Source: Isochrysis galbana (taxonomy: Eukaryota > Haptophyta > Isochrysidales > Isochrysidaceae). From it: 64,000 bases of DNA. Location of the stretch: contig CM030941.1 in NCBI GenBank assembly GCA_018136815.1, positions 2,478,993-2,542,992 of the forward strand, written 5' to 3'. The notes under the pieces are model-generated. The model did no database searches and was not told the DNA's origin. It saw only the letters and a program-made list of their open reading frames with translations. The position numbers and the translations under genes were made by a program. Of this stretch, positions 1 through 11,072 are shown one piece after another (within the stretch, counting starts at the first letter, position 1; the number at the start of each line of letters is the position of its first letter).

Positions 1-1610
1 TGCACGGCCGCAACAAGGTCTCAAGAGGGTCTCCACAGCGCCTCTCAACAAGTCGCGCTGTGGAGATGTCTATTGGGACCGTTTCAATAAATAAGCGCAG
101 TGAGGCGCTATTGAGGACTCCGCCGCACCTCAACAATGGAGAAGGCGCGCCGCTGCCCCACCGTTGCCACGCCGCTTCTCGTCGTCCCCGCACCTGCCAC
201 GGGCCCAGTGCAAGGCGTCGCGGCCCGAGCCCTGCGTGATGAATGCCTCTCCCTCACCCTCCCTCTCCATGCACCCACGCTGCTTGTGCGCAGGTAGCGG
301 CATCCATATGGTGAGCGGTGACTCGAACGGCCTCGTGGCGCCCCCGGTCGCGGGTCGAAAATGGGTTCTCGAGCCCTTGGTGTTTTTAGCGGTTAGCGTC
401 TTTAGTTTTTGCGATACTTACGTACACGTTCAAGTCCATAAAAACATAGTGAAAATATATTGCTGTATGTATAGAACCAGGATCTTTGGTCCGGGTCAGC
501 TGCCGATGCCCATGGTTTCGTGTTTCGCTGCGAGAGGCGCGCATGAAGGCCATCGGTAAAATAATACCGGAGGGGGGCCTGACATATATTTCCGCACGGC
601 CGTCAGAGGCCTGAAATCGGGTATTTTTCGAAAATTTTGCCGGAAGACCCCCGGTTTTTTTTGCTGATCTCCCATACCGGAACCTATAGGAAGCTTATTT
701 AGGCCTTCGTTTGCCCATTACAGATGGTGCCCTTCGTACCCCCCTAGTGAGTGACCGGGCTACGCTTGTCGGAGGGCGCCATGGCAGGGAGGGCCGGGCG
801 GGCAGTAGGAGGCAGGGGGCACAGGGGGGCAGTGCCCCGGGCGCCGGGGGCCGCGGGCGGGTGGGCGGGGGGGGGAGGGGCGGAAATTTCGCTTCGCGGA
901 AGCCCATATTTCGGTCAAATTTCGGGGCTTCGTTATTCGTTATCCCCCCAAATTTCGTAAAAATTTCGCGAAACTCTGGCCGGGCCCAAACGCTCTACCC
1001 GTAAAGAATTGGCGGTCGCCCCCGCGAGGGGATCGGTTCCTTTATATCTAAGCTACATTCGGCATTTGATTCCCGCCCCGATGCAGCGCCGTGTCGGGGT
1101 GCCGACAGTCCGACCACCCCCTAGCCCATGGCCCTCAGGCATCATTGCCCGCGCAGCCCACCCAGAACGGCCCAACTGCATGCGCTCGGAGTTGGTGAGC
1201 ACCTGCGAATGATGATCCCGCGCGGCCTTCTCGCTAGAAGGGTCTCGGGATAGCGCCTGACTCATCTTACCCTCAGTGGCTAGAGGGAACTTGCCGGAGC
1301 GTATCGCTCGGCGCGCGCTCGCGCGCTCTCGCCCGTCGCGCGGCAGTGCTCCACGGCCTTGCGGACGTCTTCGAACGTCGCGAGCCGTTGCTCCGCTCGG
1401 GCTTCGTGGGCAGCCTTGGTGTAGGCGTGTAGGCTCCCTTGGCCCCTCTGTCTGGGCGCCTCCACAGGCACCCTGGCGGCCGCCGGAGCCATCGGCGCCG
1501 GCGCGTGCTGGCTGCGAAGCGCTGTCGGCTGCGAAGCTCTAGCCTCTAGGGGAAACCCCGAACATCTGAAGATTTCGACTATTATGAATCTTGCGAAAGT
1601 ATAAATAAAG
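1..1610. other. Gene-free stretch with dispersed-repeat fragment
   Basis: I see no supported gene. Short reading frames here are GC-rich and lack any recognisable domain. Around 885-990 lies a segment rich in AAATTTCG motifs that ends in a TTTCGCGAAA-CTGGCCGGGCC-like sequence. Related segments occur near 42365-42480 and 56865-56955, so this is a dispersed repeat. A piece near 1563 (AACATCTGAAGATT) resembles another dispersed repeat seen near 56280 and 62465. Confidence 0.5.
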
Positions 1611-1628
1611 CTCGTTCAGACTCTCTGG

Positions 1629-1860
<232 letters not shown>

Positions 1861-2534
1861 CCTCGCTCTCGCGCGCTTTTGCTCTCTCTCTCTTGTGTTC
1901 TTCCTCTCTTTCTTCTCTCCCTCTTTTCCTCTCTTTACTTGATCCCTCGCTAGCCCTCCCCCCCCGCCCTTCTCTCTCGGTCGTGCCGCGTGCGATGGAG
2001 GCGACGGCGCACGCCTCTGCAACAGTCTCTCGCCTGATGCCCTCGAGCCCTCCTCGCACAGCCAGGAGTGCGACGAGGAAACTGTTCCAGCGTGAGTCTG
2101 CTTTCTTTCTCTCCCCTTCCTCCCTCCCTCCGTCCCTCCCTCCCTCCCTCTATGCCCTTCCTTGCATCTTTCTCTCCTGGCCTCACTTCCGTGGTCGCTC
2201 GCTCACTCAAACCTCCCCTCATCTTGCGTATCCATCCACTTGCGTGCACCCTCTCTCCCTCCGCCAACAGACCTGCATCTTGCTTCCTTACTCGCACTGC
2301 TTCACGCGTGTCTCTTACCATTTATCACTTCCCTCCTCCTTCCTCCCTCACCTTGCATTCTCATCCTTGCCCTGATCTCCATCTTCTTCCGGTTCTGCGG
2401 CTTCTCTCTCCCTCACTCTCGTCTTGCACATCCCCACCCCACCCCTCCCGTCTTTGAACGAGGCCTCTCACCAGTACTTCCCCTCTCTCCTCTTCACGTG
2501 TGGGCAAACCGGTCCCTCTCACCCAGCTACTCCC

Positions 2535-5144
2535 ATGGCAGGTCTTCATGAGCTCGCGAGCGAAGAGATCCCCGAGACACCAGACGCGATTGACGCCATG
2601 CTGCAGCGTTGGGCTGCTCTGGAGGAGCAGTACCAAGTCTCGGCACGTGCTGCGCGCCACTGGGAGAAGCTCTCTGGCTCCGGGGGCAAGCTGGAACTGC
2701 AGGTCGACCCAACAGCGCACGGCTGGGAGGCATGGGCGCCTACTAGCCCCTTGCGAAACCTACGTCACAGTTTGAGCCGGAGTCTGAGTGGTTCTTTTGG
2801 CACAACTCTCGACGGTTTCCTTAGGGCGGGGCCGATCAGCCCGAAGCTGCTGGAAGCTGTGGTTGTCCCTGGCGACGTGGCTGCTGGAAGCGCACCAATT
2901 GAGGTGCCACAAGCATCACTGCCTGGGATCCAACCTGTGACGCCAACGACGGCTCCCAACAGCGCCAGTGGCAGTGGCACGACTCCCTTACTACGTGAGG
3001 ACGCCGAAACCATCTACGTGTTACAGCAGTTGCGCTCAGCTCTCGCGGCAAGAGCGTGCCTCGGCCTGTTAGACTGGTGGCTGCTCTGTCTTCTCGACCT
3101 AGCTTTCAAGGCCTCGCGCTCGCGCGAGTGGTGGGCCCGCCAGGCTCGCCGCCCTTTCCGCCACTTCTTGTGGCGGGGGCCCAGCCGCTGGTTCGGCGCG
3201 TCGCTAGCAGAACACGACCCGCCGATGCCGGCCGTCGTGCTGGCGCGTTTGCATGTGCTGCAGTCCCACCATGCATCCCAAGTTGGCGCCTTGCGTCACT
3301 GCCTCTCAGAGCTCAACCACTCCGGCTCCATTGACGCCATCGGCGAGGTAGCCTTCAAAGCGTTGCACAACTTGCAAGAGCTAATTGAAGCCTACCTGCA
3401 GCCGGAGCAGCCCATCCAGCACCCGCAGCTGGATGCGCCGCCAAACAACATTCACATGGGCTCAATTCCATTGGAGCAGCACGACGCAGCCCCCAGTGGC
3501 GCTCCGGCGACCGCACCCGTCAGAGCGCCCGCATGCATAAGTTCGACAGCAGAAGTTGCTGCCCAACTCCCCTTGCCGGTGGCACAGCAAGCCCTGCCAC
3601 AAGCTGAAGGTCGCTCCCTCGCGCTGCTTGCTTCGCTGCGCGTAGTGGCGCAACGGAGCATCTCCGCCCGAGAGGCGGCCTATCGGAAACTGCGCTCTTT
3701 TGCCTATCCTACTCACCTGCAGCGCCACTGGCTAGGGTACAGTTGCGCCGCAGTTGTGGGTGCGACCATTGCACTTTACCTGTCCCGGCGCTCGGTGGCG
3801 ATTGTGCCCTTGCTCCGCCGCTCAGCCAAGGAGGCGGCAATCGCGGCGACCTCATTCCTGAAGGAACATGTCTATACCCCGGCGGCCCTCATCGTCAAAG
3901 AGTTGTACAAGCCGCAATACCAGCGGGTCTCCGACCCGCGCGAGATTTCCGAGGCCGACGCGCTCCTCCGCTCCTTGCTCCGCCAATTCAAGGAGAATTG
4001 GTCGTCCGAGCTGAACGCCTTGGTGGCGGCTGGCGGGGGCAGCGCCGCCGCCGCGGGCGCTGTGGCGAGCATTGCTGTGCCAGAGGCGACGGAGGAGCTC
4101 GAGGCCGACATTGATGATGGCCTCGTCAACTATGGCGGAGCCAAATCGACACGCTCGCAGAATGACTCGCAGTGCTCCTTACAAGCGGCGAATAAGACGT
4201 CGTACGGTGAGGTTCATCCACATGGCGAGCAGGTGCCATACACAAGCAAGGATGGCACTGGGCTGCTTGGTACCTTGTCCTCGGCGGTCGGCGCCGTCGG
4301 GGGCGCCGTCGGCGCAGTTGGGGAGGCAGCAAACCTTCGACGATGGACAAGCAGTGGGACTCTGCCGAAGGCGTCGCATGGGCTCACAGACACGTTGCCA
4401 CCGGAGCAAGCACAGGCCGCCGAGCTGGAGGCCATGTCGCGGCTGTTCGCGCAGCAGATGCAGTCTCCCGCGTACAACATGGCTCGTGGCCCGCTCCTGC
4501 AGCTACTCCTCATCCAGACGCAGTACATGCGGCGCGAGATCTTGCTGCAGATGGGAGCGATGGACACGCTGATGGCTCAAAACTACTTGACGGCAACCAT
4601 AAGCGCGATGTTGCCAGGAGCTATGGCGCTCGCAGTTCTAATCGCTGCGCTCCGCCGCCTGGTCCGACGGCTGCGGTCGCGCCGCCGCTCGCGTGCGTCC
4701 CTGCTCAAGCAGATCCGTTCGGTTCTTCGCGACGCAGAGCGACTGCTGTTGCGCGCCCTCGCTAGCAACTGCGAGCAGCTCTCACAGATTGATCTAGGTC
4801 TGCTCGTCATTAGCATGCACGCCATGCGCCAGACTGTGTTACGTCACCGCGTGCTCCTTTCGGCTGGCGAGCGCCACAACCTTTTCGAGGACTGCGCAGA
4901 CCTCGAATCAGACTTGTACGATGTGTCGCAAAAGCTCCTCATCATGCAGCGCATTTATCGCACACAGCCGGCACTACTAGCGGCGGGCCCACCTGGGAGA
5001 ACCCGTCACGACGAGCTCGGCTCGGGTATGCAGACCGTGGGCGATAGCCTTTCGCGAGGAAGCGCGAGTAACCTCTTGCGCATTGCGCCAGCAGCCTTTA
5101 GCCCCCGGGTGGTTGCGACCAAGCCCGCTGGTCCTACAGATTGA
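2535..5144 (+). CDS. NCA2/DGS1-like mitochondrial membrane protein
   Basis: An intronless 869-residue protein. The C-terminal half matches the NCA2 family (yeast NCA2, plant DGS1), proteins of the mitochondrial outer membrane linked to ATP synthase subunit expression and to lipid metabolism. Visible family features are a first hydrophobic segment near residues 390-415 after an Arg/Tyr-rich stretch, then the conserved 'KEHVYTPAALIVKELY' region. A segment 'GPLLQLLLIQTQYMRREI' precedes a second membrane helix near 680-705 and a basic loop. The C-terminus has the typical ERLL, a conserved 'DLGLLVI' segment and a final helical region ending near 'LIMQRIYRTQP'. The N-terminal half is Ala/Pro-rich, less conserved and carries another hydrophobic patch near residues 175-190. 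I chose the ATG at 2535 because the frame upstream is low-complexity Pro/Ser sequence derived from a CT-rich leader. The family call is by recognition, not by search. Confidence 0.75.
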   Translation: MAGLHELASEEIPETPDAIDAMLQRWAALEEQYQVSARAARHWEKLSGSGGKLELQVDPTAHGWEAWAPTSPLRNLRHSLSRSLSGSFGTTLDGFLRAGPISPKLLEAVVVPGDVAAGSAPIEVPQASLPGIQPVTPTTAPNSASGSGTTPLLREDAETIYVLQQLRSALAARACLGLLDWWLLCLLDLAFKASRSREWWARQARRPFRHFLWRGPSRWFGASLAEHDPPMPAVVLARLHVLQSHHASQVGALRHCLSELNHSGSIDAIGEVAFKALHNLQELIEAYLQPEQPIQHPQLDAPPNNIHMGSIPLEQHDAAPSGAPATAPVRAPACISSTAEVAAQLPLPVAQQALPQAEGRSLALLASLRVVAQRSISAREAAYRKLRSFAYPTHLQRHWLGYSCAAVVGATIALYLSRRSVAIVPLLRRSAKEAAIAATSFLKEHVYTPAALIVKELYKPQYQRVSDPREISEADALLRSLLRQFKENWSSELNALVAAGGGSAAAAGAVASIAVPEATEELEADIDDGLVNYGGAKSTRSQNDSQCSLQAANKTSYGEVHPHGEQVPYTSKDGTGLLGTLSSAVGAVGGAVGAVGEAANLRRWTSSGTLPKASHGLTDTLPPEQAQAAELEAMSRLFAQQMQSPAYNMARGPLLQLLLIQTQYMRREILLQMGAMDTLMAQNYLTATISAMLPGAMALAVLIAALRRLVRRLRSRRRSRASLLKQIRSVLRDAERLLLRALASNCEQLSQIDLGLLVISMHAMRQTVLRHRVLLSAGERHNLFEDCADLESDLYDVSQKLLIMQRIYRTQPALLAAGPPGRTRHDELGSGMQTVGDSLSRGSASNLLRIAPAAFSPRVVATKPAGPTD

Positions 5145-6356
5145 GCACTTCAAGTTGTTTTGCTTGTCCCTGAATCCCTTGAATGCCCTGTATTTGGACT
5201 GCCACTTCTGGAACCAGAGTTCGGCTCTTGGTAAGGATCTTGCTCCTCGCCGTTCGGGCTTGGACTTTAGATGGGGCGCGGACAAAGAGCTGCGGGGTGT
5301 TTCCCTAAACCACTAACGCATGGCATGCAATAAGAAAATCATGCAAAGAAGGTGCAACCTGAGGTCTTGTTTTTTTCTCACGCAGCAGCGCGGTGATGGC
5401 CGCGTCGCGCTCCGCCTCGGCCGCGTCGAGCTGGCGGAGCGCCTCGCAGTTGCCGAAAAAACAACCAAACATGAGGTTGCACGTTGCACCCTCTAACTGG
5501 GAATATGGGCCCCTACATTGAGCCGCTGGCCCATGCCCCATGCTGCACGCAAGCGCGTGAAGATGTCCTCGCAAAGTGAAAGCACCGTGCAAAGTGCGGG
5601 GAGGGAGCGAGCCACTCACGAGAAATTTGATTTCACCTCGTCGGGTTCACCCCCCACTATGGACCATGGGCCGATGGGCCGTGGGTGTGGGTGCTCCTGT
5701 AGTAGGGCTCGGCCAACCAGGGGGTTCTTAACTACTAGTAACTAGTAAGGAAGAAAAAACTCTTGAAAACTACTAACCGCTACTTGCACGGCATGAGGCA
5801 GAGTGCTTGTGTTACTCCTAACTACCCCCACATCCCCTTTCCCCTCCCCCCGTTTCCTTTCCTGGAATACCGGGGGAGGGGAGGGGAGGTCGCGCAAGGT
5901 GCGGGACTTCTACCGTCCCCGTTCTGACACTGCTGGCGACCAGGAACAATGCACGTCGGCACGAGCGGAGGAAGGCTAGGGCGAAAGGTAGAGTCCCGTA
6001 GCCTTAGTATGTCCCGTCCTATGTTGCCATGGATGGACGTATTGCGTGGCTTCGAGACCGCCCCGAGTAGCGACGTAGCGACTTGGCATAGTGGTGCATC
6101 TTCGGGTTCTCCGCGGCCAGAAACGGAGCCCTGGCGTTCAAGCGACGGCGGAATTGCGCGACGGCCGAATTGGTATCAGACATACGCTGTGGATTGGAAA
6201 GGATCCATCTAAGGCCAGCGTTCGAGAGATTGGTGCACGGCAGGTGCGCGATAATCAAGTCCCCTACTCGGAGAGGGGGAGCGGGGCGCGCAGGCGCGCA
6301 GGAAGCGCAATGTGCAATGTGTAAGAGCATTTGATTCATTTTCTCTGATAGTGTTA
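5145..6356. other. Intergenic stretch with a truncated dispersed repeat (family A)
   Basis: No complete gene. Around 5752-5870 is a truncated plus-strand copy of a repeat family starting TTnTTAAAA, then CGCTAC, then a GCGGC/GAGGCAG segment. Longer copies lie at 11645-11850, 18655-18850 and 22650-22860. A short alanine/glutamate-rich, coiled-coil-like frame on the minus strand at about 5370-5460 could be an exon scrap but has no supporting context. Confidence 0.45.
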
Positions 6357-7026
6357 CCCCAAAGTGGCTCGGTGGGCTAGGGGCCTGGTCTGCGCGAGAA
6401 AGAGTGGGGGTCGACGCCCACGAGGAATTTTTTTTCGACTTTGCTGGGCCTACCCCTGTCGCATCCGCGATCGACTTCCGACCTTAGGCGTCTTCGAGCC
6501 CAGTCGTTCTTGTTGCCGCGGAGTTTTACTCGTAACTTGTAGAACTCTTCACTCGTAACTCGCCCCTCGCTCCTTGCCGTTGCGCCCCTTTGTGGCCTGT
6601 CTCGCTCCTGTTTCCTGTTCCTGTTTCGCTCCTTTGCACCTTGGGCCTTGCTCTGCCTTTGGTCCCTCCTTGCTGTCATTCCCCCGCGCTCGTTCTCGCT
6701 CTCGTCGTAGGTGTTCGCCGTTGCGGACCTTTCCCCCGCGCGAAGCCTACCCTCTCTCCCCTTCCGGTTTACGCTCGTAGATTCCCTCCTTACTTTCTAT
6801 CTACTCGTTCGCGGTAAACGCCGTTCGCCGTCGGCTCTTCCGTCGCATCATCGCTCTCTTGTCGGCTTTCTCTTCCTTGTTTCCTTCCTTCTGTGTCTTC
6901 CCCGCCCAAGTGGAGAAAGATACGTTAGTGTGGAGGAATGTTGGGTGAAAGTCAAGTGTGCGTGTCTCGGATTGTTGTCGGACTCATCGGATTGGAACCC
7001 TGTCGGCCTCTGTCGCCCTTGTCCCT
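6357..7026 (+). repeat. tRNA-like SINE head followed by LTR-like sequence
   Basis: At 6364-6415 there are box A-like (TGGCTCGGTGG) and box B-like (GGGTCGACGCC) RNA polymerase III promoter motifs about 45 bp apart, suggesting the head of a tRNA-derived SINE. From 6457 the sequence begins TGTCGCATCCGCG, closely resembling the first bases of the LTRs at 42898 and 52488. The remainder is CT-rich with no frame of interest. The two parts may be separate insertions. Confidence 0.3.
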
Positions 7027-7192
7027 TGTCGCGGGTAGGGGGGGTTGTTCATACCTCTTCGCATCTTTCCCGCCATTAGGTTTCCTCGCGTGACCCCCCT
7101 TCGTTGTCTAGTTCCGTATCACGCTCACCTTTCCCGCCCGCTCCCGATAGGATCGTCCCCTCACGTCCCTCTTTCCCAATTCTCGCCTCCCT
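7027..7192 (+). repeat. Truncated 5' LTR of a Copia-type element
   Basis: A 166-bp segment beginning TGTCGCGGGTAGGG that is nearly identical to the first 160 bp of the LTR starting at 7933. At about 7190 the identity stops and sequence encoding the pol C-terminus follows directly, so most of the LTR and nearly all internal sequence have been deleted. Confidence 0.7.
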
Positions 7193-7850
7193 CCTCCACC
7201 GCCTGTCATGCGTCATGTCCTCACCGCCCGCCGCGGCCTACGAGGTCGCGCGCGCCACCCTCGTCATCGCCCACCGCGAGAAAGACGTCGGCATCACGTA
7301 CGGCGGCCTCGCCCTCTCTACCTCGCCGCGTTTCACCGCCGCCATCGCCGCGCACGTCGATACGTCCGAGCCCGCCCCCGCCCACCTCGAAGCTCTCGCC
7401 GACGCAACTTGGGGCGACCGCAACATCTACGGCATCCTCTTGACCTTCGGCGGCGGGGCAATCCTTCACCAAACGAAGAAGCTCGCTCTCGTCGTCGACT
7501 CCTCCATGGAGGCAGAGGGCATCGCCTCCTGCAAAGCTGCTGAAAGTGTCTCGTACGCCCGCGAGATCCTACGCGCCATCGGCGTCCACCTCGACGGGCC
7601 CACCCTCGTCGGCACCGACAACCTTGCAAACATGCGTGTCGGCTCCCTGCGCTCCGCTCCCTCCCGCGCCCGCCACTTCATGCGTCGCTATCACGTCCTT
7701 CTTCAACGCGTTGCGTCCGGCGAAGTCGCTCTACGTCACGTCGGCACCGAGCACATGGCCGCCGATTTCCTCACCAAATGGCTACCCAAGCGCAAGCTCG
7801 ATGCCTGCGTCCGCTACGCCACCAACGCATGGGCTCACGCGTCCGCCTGA
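7193..7850 (+). pseudogene. Copia (Ty1) pol fragment: end of RT and RNase H
   Basis: An open frame of about 215 residues (methionine at 7215) that corresponds to the last part of a Ty1/Copia polyprotein. It starts in the RT thumb ('AYEVARATLVIAHREKDVG' resembles the conserved A-x-R-x-L-x-Y region). It then covers the RNase H domain: a DATWGD acidic motif, 'SSMEAEGIA' (equivalent to the usual S-S-T-E-A-E-Y) and 'GTDNLANMR' (the D-N catalytic motif). The C-terminus has H-x4-E-x-M-A-A-D-F-L-T-K, typical of Copia RNase H. Gag, protease, integrase and most of RT are absent, so this is an internally deleted remnant. A polypurine tract and LTR follow downstream. Confidence 0.85.
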
Positions 7851-7924
7851 CCACCTCGCTCCTTTGCCCCGTCCCTCCCCGCCTTCTGCGCTGCGTTCGT
7901 CGCCCGGACACCGACTCTCGCATC

Positions 7925-8530
7925 GGGGGGGGTGTCGCGGGTAGGGGGGGTTGTTCATACCTCTTCGCATCTTTCCCGCCATTAGGTTTCCTCGCGTGAC
8001 CCCCCTTCGTTGTCTAGTTCCGTATCACGCTCACCTTTCCCGCCCGCTCCCGATAGGATCGTCCCCTCACGTCCCTCTTTCCCAATTCTCGCCTCGTCCC
8101 TCCTTCCCTCTCTCCCCGTTCCCACTGAGTGTTTTCCGCCCACTGTCGTCTCTTTCTTTTCCCGCGCGTTCTCTCCTTCCCCCCCCCCCCGCGTGTCTTC
8201 TCTCGTTCCGGTAGCTTTTGTACGCTCAGCGCTATCGCTTGAGCGCTCCTGTGGCCTCCTGCCTTGTGTGCTCTTCGTCCTCGTTCTCGTCTCGCGTGAC
8301 CGCATGCCGGTCGAGGTCCCTCGCTCGTCCTCAGCTCCTCCGTTGCGTGCCTCCCATGTGTCCGGTGGCCCGTGCCCCATGTCTCTGGACTGTACCTCAC
8401 ATGTTACATACATCAATCCTCTTGCCCCCACATGCAACACAGCCACAGCTCCACTCCATCCCACACATCCCTCGTCCCAGTCGCTCCTCGCTCCCTCGTT
8501 CTCGCTCTCGCTCTCGCTCAGTCGTAACCA
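7925..8530 (+). repeat. Polypurine tract and LTR (TG...CA) of a Copia-type element
   Basis: Eight G residues at 7925-7932 form a polypurine tract directly before TGTCGCGGG at 7933. The LTR is inferred to end at CGTAACCA near 8530, because the related LTRs at 42898-43477 and 51874-52488 end CGTAACA. This gives about 598 bp, similar to 580 and 615 bp. Its first 160 bp repeat at 7027. Sequence after it encodes a gag start rather than flanking DNA. Confidence 0.65.
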
Positions 8531-8588
8531 GCAATCTTACAACACCAACCAAATCCACTCATTCACCCACTCACCCTCGCTATCCGTT

Positions 8589-8775
8589 ATGTCCGCTCCG
8601 TCTTCGCGCTCGCCCTCGCCACTGCCCGCCATCCATCTTCCAACCATGGAAGATGGTCTGCCCGTCCCGCCCGCCAATGGCCAAAATGCCGTGCCTGCCG
8701 CCGCCTACCTTCCGTCCCGTTCGGTCCCTCCTGTTCCATCCATAACCTCCAATCCGTCAACCCCTCGACCTCGAG
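8589..8775 (+). pseudogene. Start of a gag-like frame downstream of the LTR
   Basis: An ATG 59 bp after the inferred LTR end opens a Ser/Pro-rich frame ('MSAPSSRSPSPLPAIH'). Its opening resembles the MSxSPPSSPS starts found after the LTRs at 43565 and 51786. After about 60 codons it runs into a G-rich tract at 8775-8820, beyond which the translation is low complexity. I read this as a truncated gag N-terminus. Confidence 0.45.
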
Positions 8776-9499
8776 GGGGGGTGGGTGGGGGTGGGGGGGG
8801 GAGGGGGGGGGGGGGGGGGAGGCTTGGTTGGGATCCACCAACAACCCCCCTCTGGAGGCCAATGTTCTGCCCCAGGGAGTTGGTGTGGATTTTCAGCCCG
8901 GGTTCCCTTTTCATCCGGGCAGCTCCCCCCCCCCCCCCCCTTCTTCTTCCCGCCTCCGCTGCTTTCTTGATTGCTCTCGACGTCGGACGGATCTGGACAT
9001 ACAAAAATAAATTCGCGCACTCTCGCGCGCCTGCCGCCCGAGAGTAGTAGCGCAATGATGGTCTCACCGGAGACTTATGGTGAACTATCTAGAAAACCCG
9101 CGGAAGATCAGACGAATGATCTAGGGGGGAGGAAGAGAACTTTAGATAGTTCACCATGAGTGAACAGCTGAGAAACAAGAAAAATGGGATGGAAGATGCT
9201 ACTCTAAGTAAAGCATAGCAGCATGGTGTACGTGATACTCTAGGAGTACCAAGAGCAGAGAGAGAAGAAGAAGAGGGAGGGAGAGAGACCACAAAGGAGG
9301 GGGCAGGAGCTCGAGTGAGAAATAGAGAGGGAAGGAGATACAGAGAAGAGAGAGAGAGAGGAAGAGGGAGGGAGGGGAAGAGAGGAAGGGGGTGGGAGAG
9401 AGAGAGAGAGTCGAGTAGTGGGGGAGAGAGAGACAGGGAGGGGGGGGGGAGGGGGGAGGGGGGAGAGAGAGAGAGAGAGAAAGAGTCTCCCTCGCTCAG
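8776..9499. repeat. Poly-G/poly-C tracts and GA-rich microsatellite
   Basis: G-runs at 8776-8820, a C-run at 8926-8940, and a long GA/GGGA-rich tract at about 9255-9485 that ends just before the ATG of the next gene. Between them (9060-9170) is an imperfect inverted repeat around the GGTGAACTATCTAGA motif and its complement near 9141-9160. No gene is supported. Confidence 0.7.
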
Positions 9500-10249
9500 A
9501 TGGCCTCTCTCTCCTCTGTTACGGGGCACGCCTATCGGCGGCTCGTCTTCTACTGCTGGCTCGGCCTCTGGCTGGCGGAGACAATCGCGCACCCGTCAGA
9601 GCTGCAGGCAATGACGCTCTGGCTCAACTTCCAGCTCCTTCTGTACTTCTCCATCTCGCCCTCCTCCACACTCGAGGTGCTCTGGCTTCACACCGCCGTG
9701 TGGGGCTCAATGCACTCGCTCGGGCCGGGATATCTTGTCATGCTCGCTTTCATTTCAGACTCAGGCAGCGTGGTCGACGGGTTTGAGGTCCTCGATGCTG
9801 CCCAGGCGCGCCGCTGGTGCGCCTCCGCCGATTGGTGCACCAACGGGACCAAATCGAGTTTCACTGCGGGCGCCTCAGCTTTCAAGGGGCCCTTCGACTG
9901 CTTTCCCGGCTGGCCCCTTGTTCGCTCGTTCCTATGGCACTTTGCACCAATCATCCTGCTCCACATTGACCTCCGCCTCAACCGAAGAGAGCTTGCAGCC
10001 ACTCACTCCAAGATCAAAGGCATCCCAGCAAGGATTTACTTGAATCTTTTGGCCCCTGTCTGGCTCGCCTTGCTTCACCGTGACGTCGTATTCCCGGGTG
10101 CGTGGACATGGAAGTACCACATCCCAATGGAAAGGTTTGCTTCATTTGACATGTTCACGAACATTGTGAATATTCCCGCGGCATTTCTCTCGGTGTTCTG
10201 GCTACGGCGGCATCTTCTAGCTGAGGCAGAAGCGTCCAAGCGCGATTGA
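9500..10249 (+). CDS. Multi-pass membrane protein of unknown function
   Basis: A 249-residue intronless frame with about six hydrophobic segments: near residues 13-30, 38-54, 62-86, 140-160, 177-192 and 220-236. The start ATG comes 14 bp after a GA tract and CTCGCTCAG leader. A lumenal or extracellular loop near residues 105-135 has three Cys and a possible N-glycosylation site (NGT). I do not recognise the family. No catalytic motif is visible, and weak resemblance to acyltransferase or FAR-17-type topologies would be guesswork. A stop at 10247 and non-coding sequence after it define the end. Coding quality (balanced amino-acid use, evenly spaced helices) makes it a credible host gene. Confidence 0.7.
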   Translation: MASLSSVTGHAYRRLVFYCWLGLWLAETIAHPSELQAMTLWLNFQLLLYFSISPSSTLEVLWLHTAVWGSMHSLGPGYLVMLAFISDSGSVVDGFEVLDAAQARRWCASADWCTNGTKSSFTAGASAFKGPFDCFPGWPLVRSFLWHFAPIILLHIDLRLNRRELAATHSKIKGIPARIYLNLLAPVWLALLHRDVVFPGAWTWKYHIPMERFASFDMFTNIVNIPAAFLSVFWLRRHLLAEAEASKRD

Positions 10250-10885
10250 TTGTAGCGTGCAGACCGAGAGACGGCACGTCACGGCCGTTTCACACAGCTC
10301 AAGTGCCACACTCTTCAACGGTTCAAGTGGCACCCTCTCAATCAGATCGTGCAAGCCGATTTCGCTGGTGCTTTGCGAGTTCGCTGCGGCTCATTCATGG
10401 TCCATGGTACAGCAAATGTTCATAACAGCTGGACAATTGCAAGTGTCTTATTGGTCCATTGAGACTTGCGTGCGCTTTGCACTTTCTTGCATCCAATCTC
10501 GCCACCAACACGAGGAAAAGACTTGGTAACTCATCTCAAGATCATAGCGGGGCCAAAACCAAAGAAAAGACCACGCCTTTTCAAGTAGGACGATGGTAGG
10601 AAGGCCTTTCCAAGAAGAGCGACACGAATATGCGCAAATGGGCAAGAGGAAGTAGCGTTCACGCAGTACAATCAAATGCGTAGTAGTTCGCGTCTGGGGA
10701 TCGTAGCGCGCATGCGCCACGAAACGGCATCGCGAGTTACTATGTTTAACGTGTATCTCTCATCTCTCATCTGTTGGTCGTATCACAATAATAGTACAGT
10801 GAGAGAAGTGAGGGGAGGAGGCGAGCTACTCACGAGAAAATTTATTTTCATGTTGACATGAGAGATCAGATAATAATAATATAAC
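10250..10885. other. Intergenic sequence without a recognisable feature
   Basis: AT-richer than its surroundings. No domain-bearing frame, RNA gene or clear repeat was seen. Confidence 0.4.
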
Positions 10886-11072
10886 TGAGCATTAGTACCA
10901 CTACTCTCACTAGCCCTGGTACTAACACGACAACCCTTAGCGCACCTGCCCATACGCCTCGACGCATGTTGCTGTCACAGATACATACACCTATGCACCC
11001 CTCCACATCTCCCCCCTCGCAGGCCCCCGGCTCCCATTCTAACCCCCTACAAGTTAAAATGAGGAAAACCCC
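10886..11072. repeat. Dispersed repeat (R190), copy 1
   Basis: About 187 bp beginning GAGCATTAGTACCACTACTC and ending near AAGTTAAAATGA. It is matched in the same orientation, with scattered substitutions and a small indel, at 58565-58750. The second copy abuts a Copia gag remnant. The element type is not identified. Confidence 0.7.

Noticed and set aside
5305..5619. Alanine/glutamate coiled-coil-like frame downstream of the NCA2-like gene
   Set aside because: Only about 30 codons look helical, there is no start, splice context or family, and composition alone can explain it.
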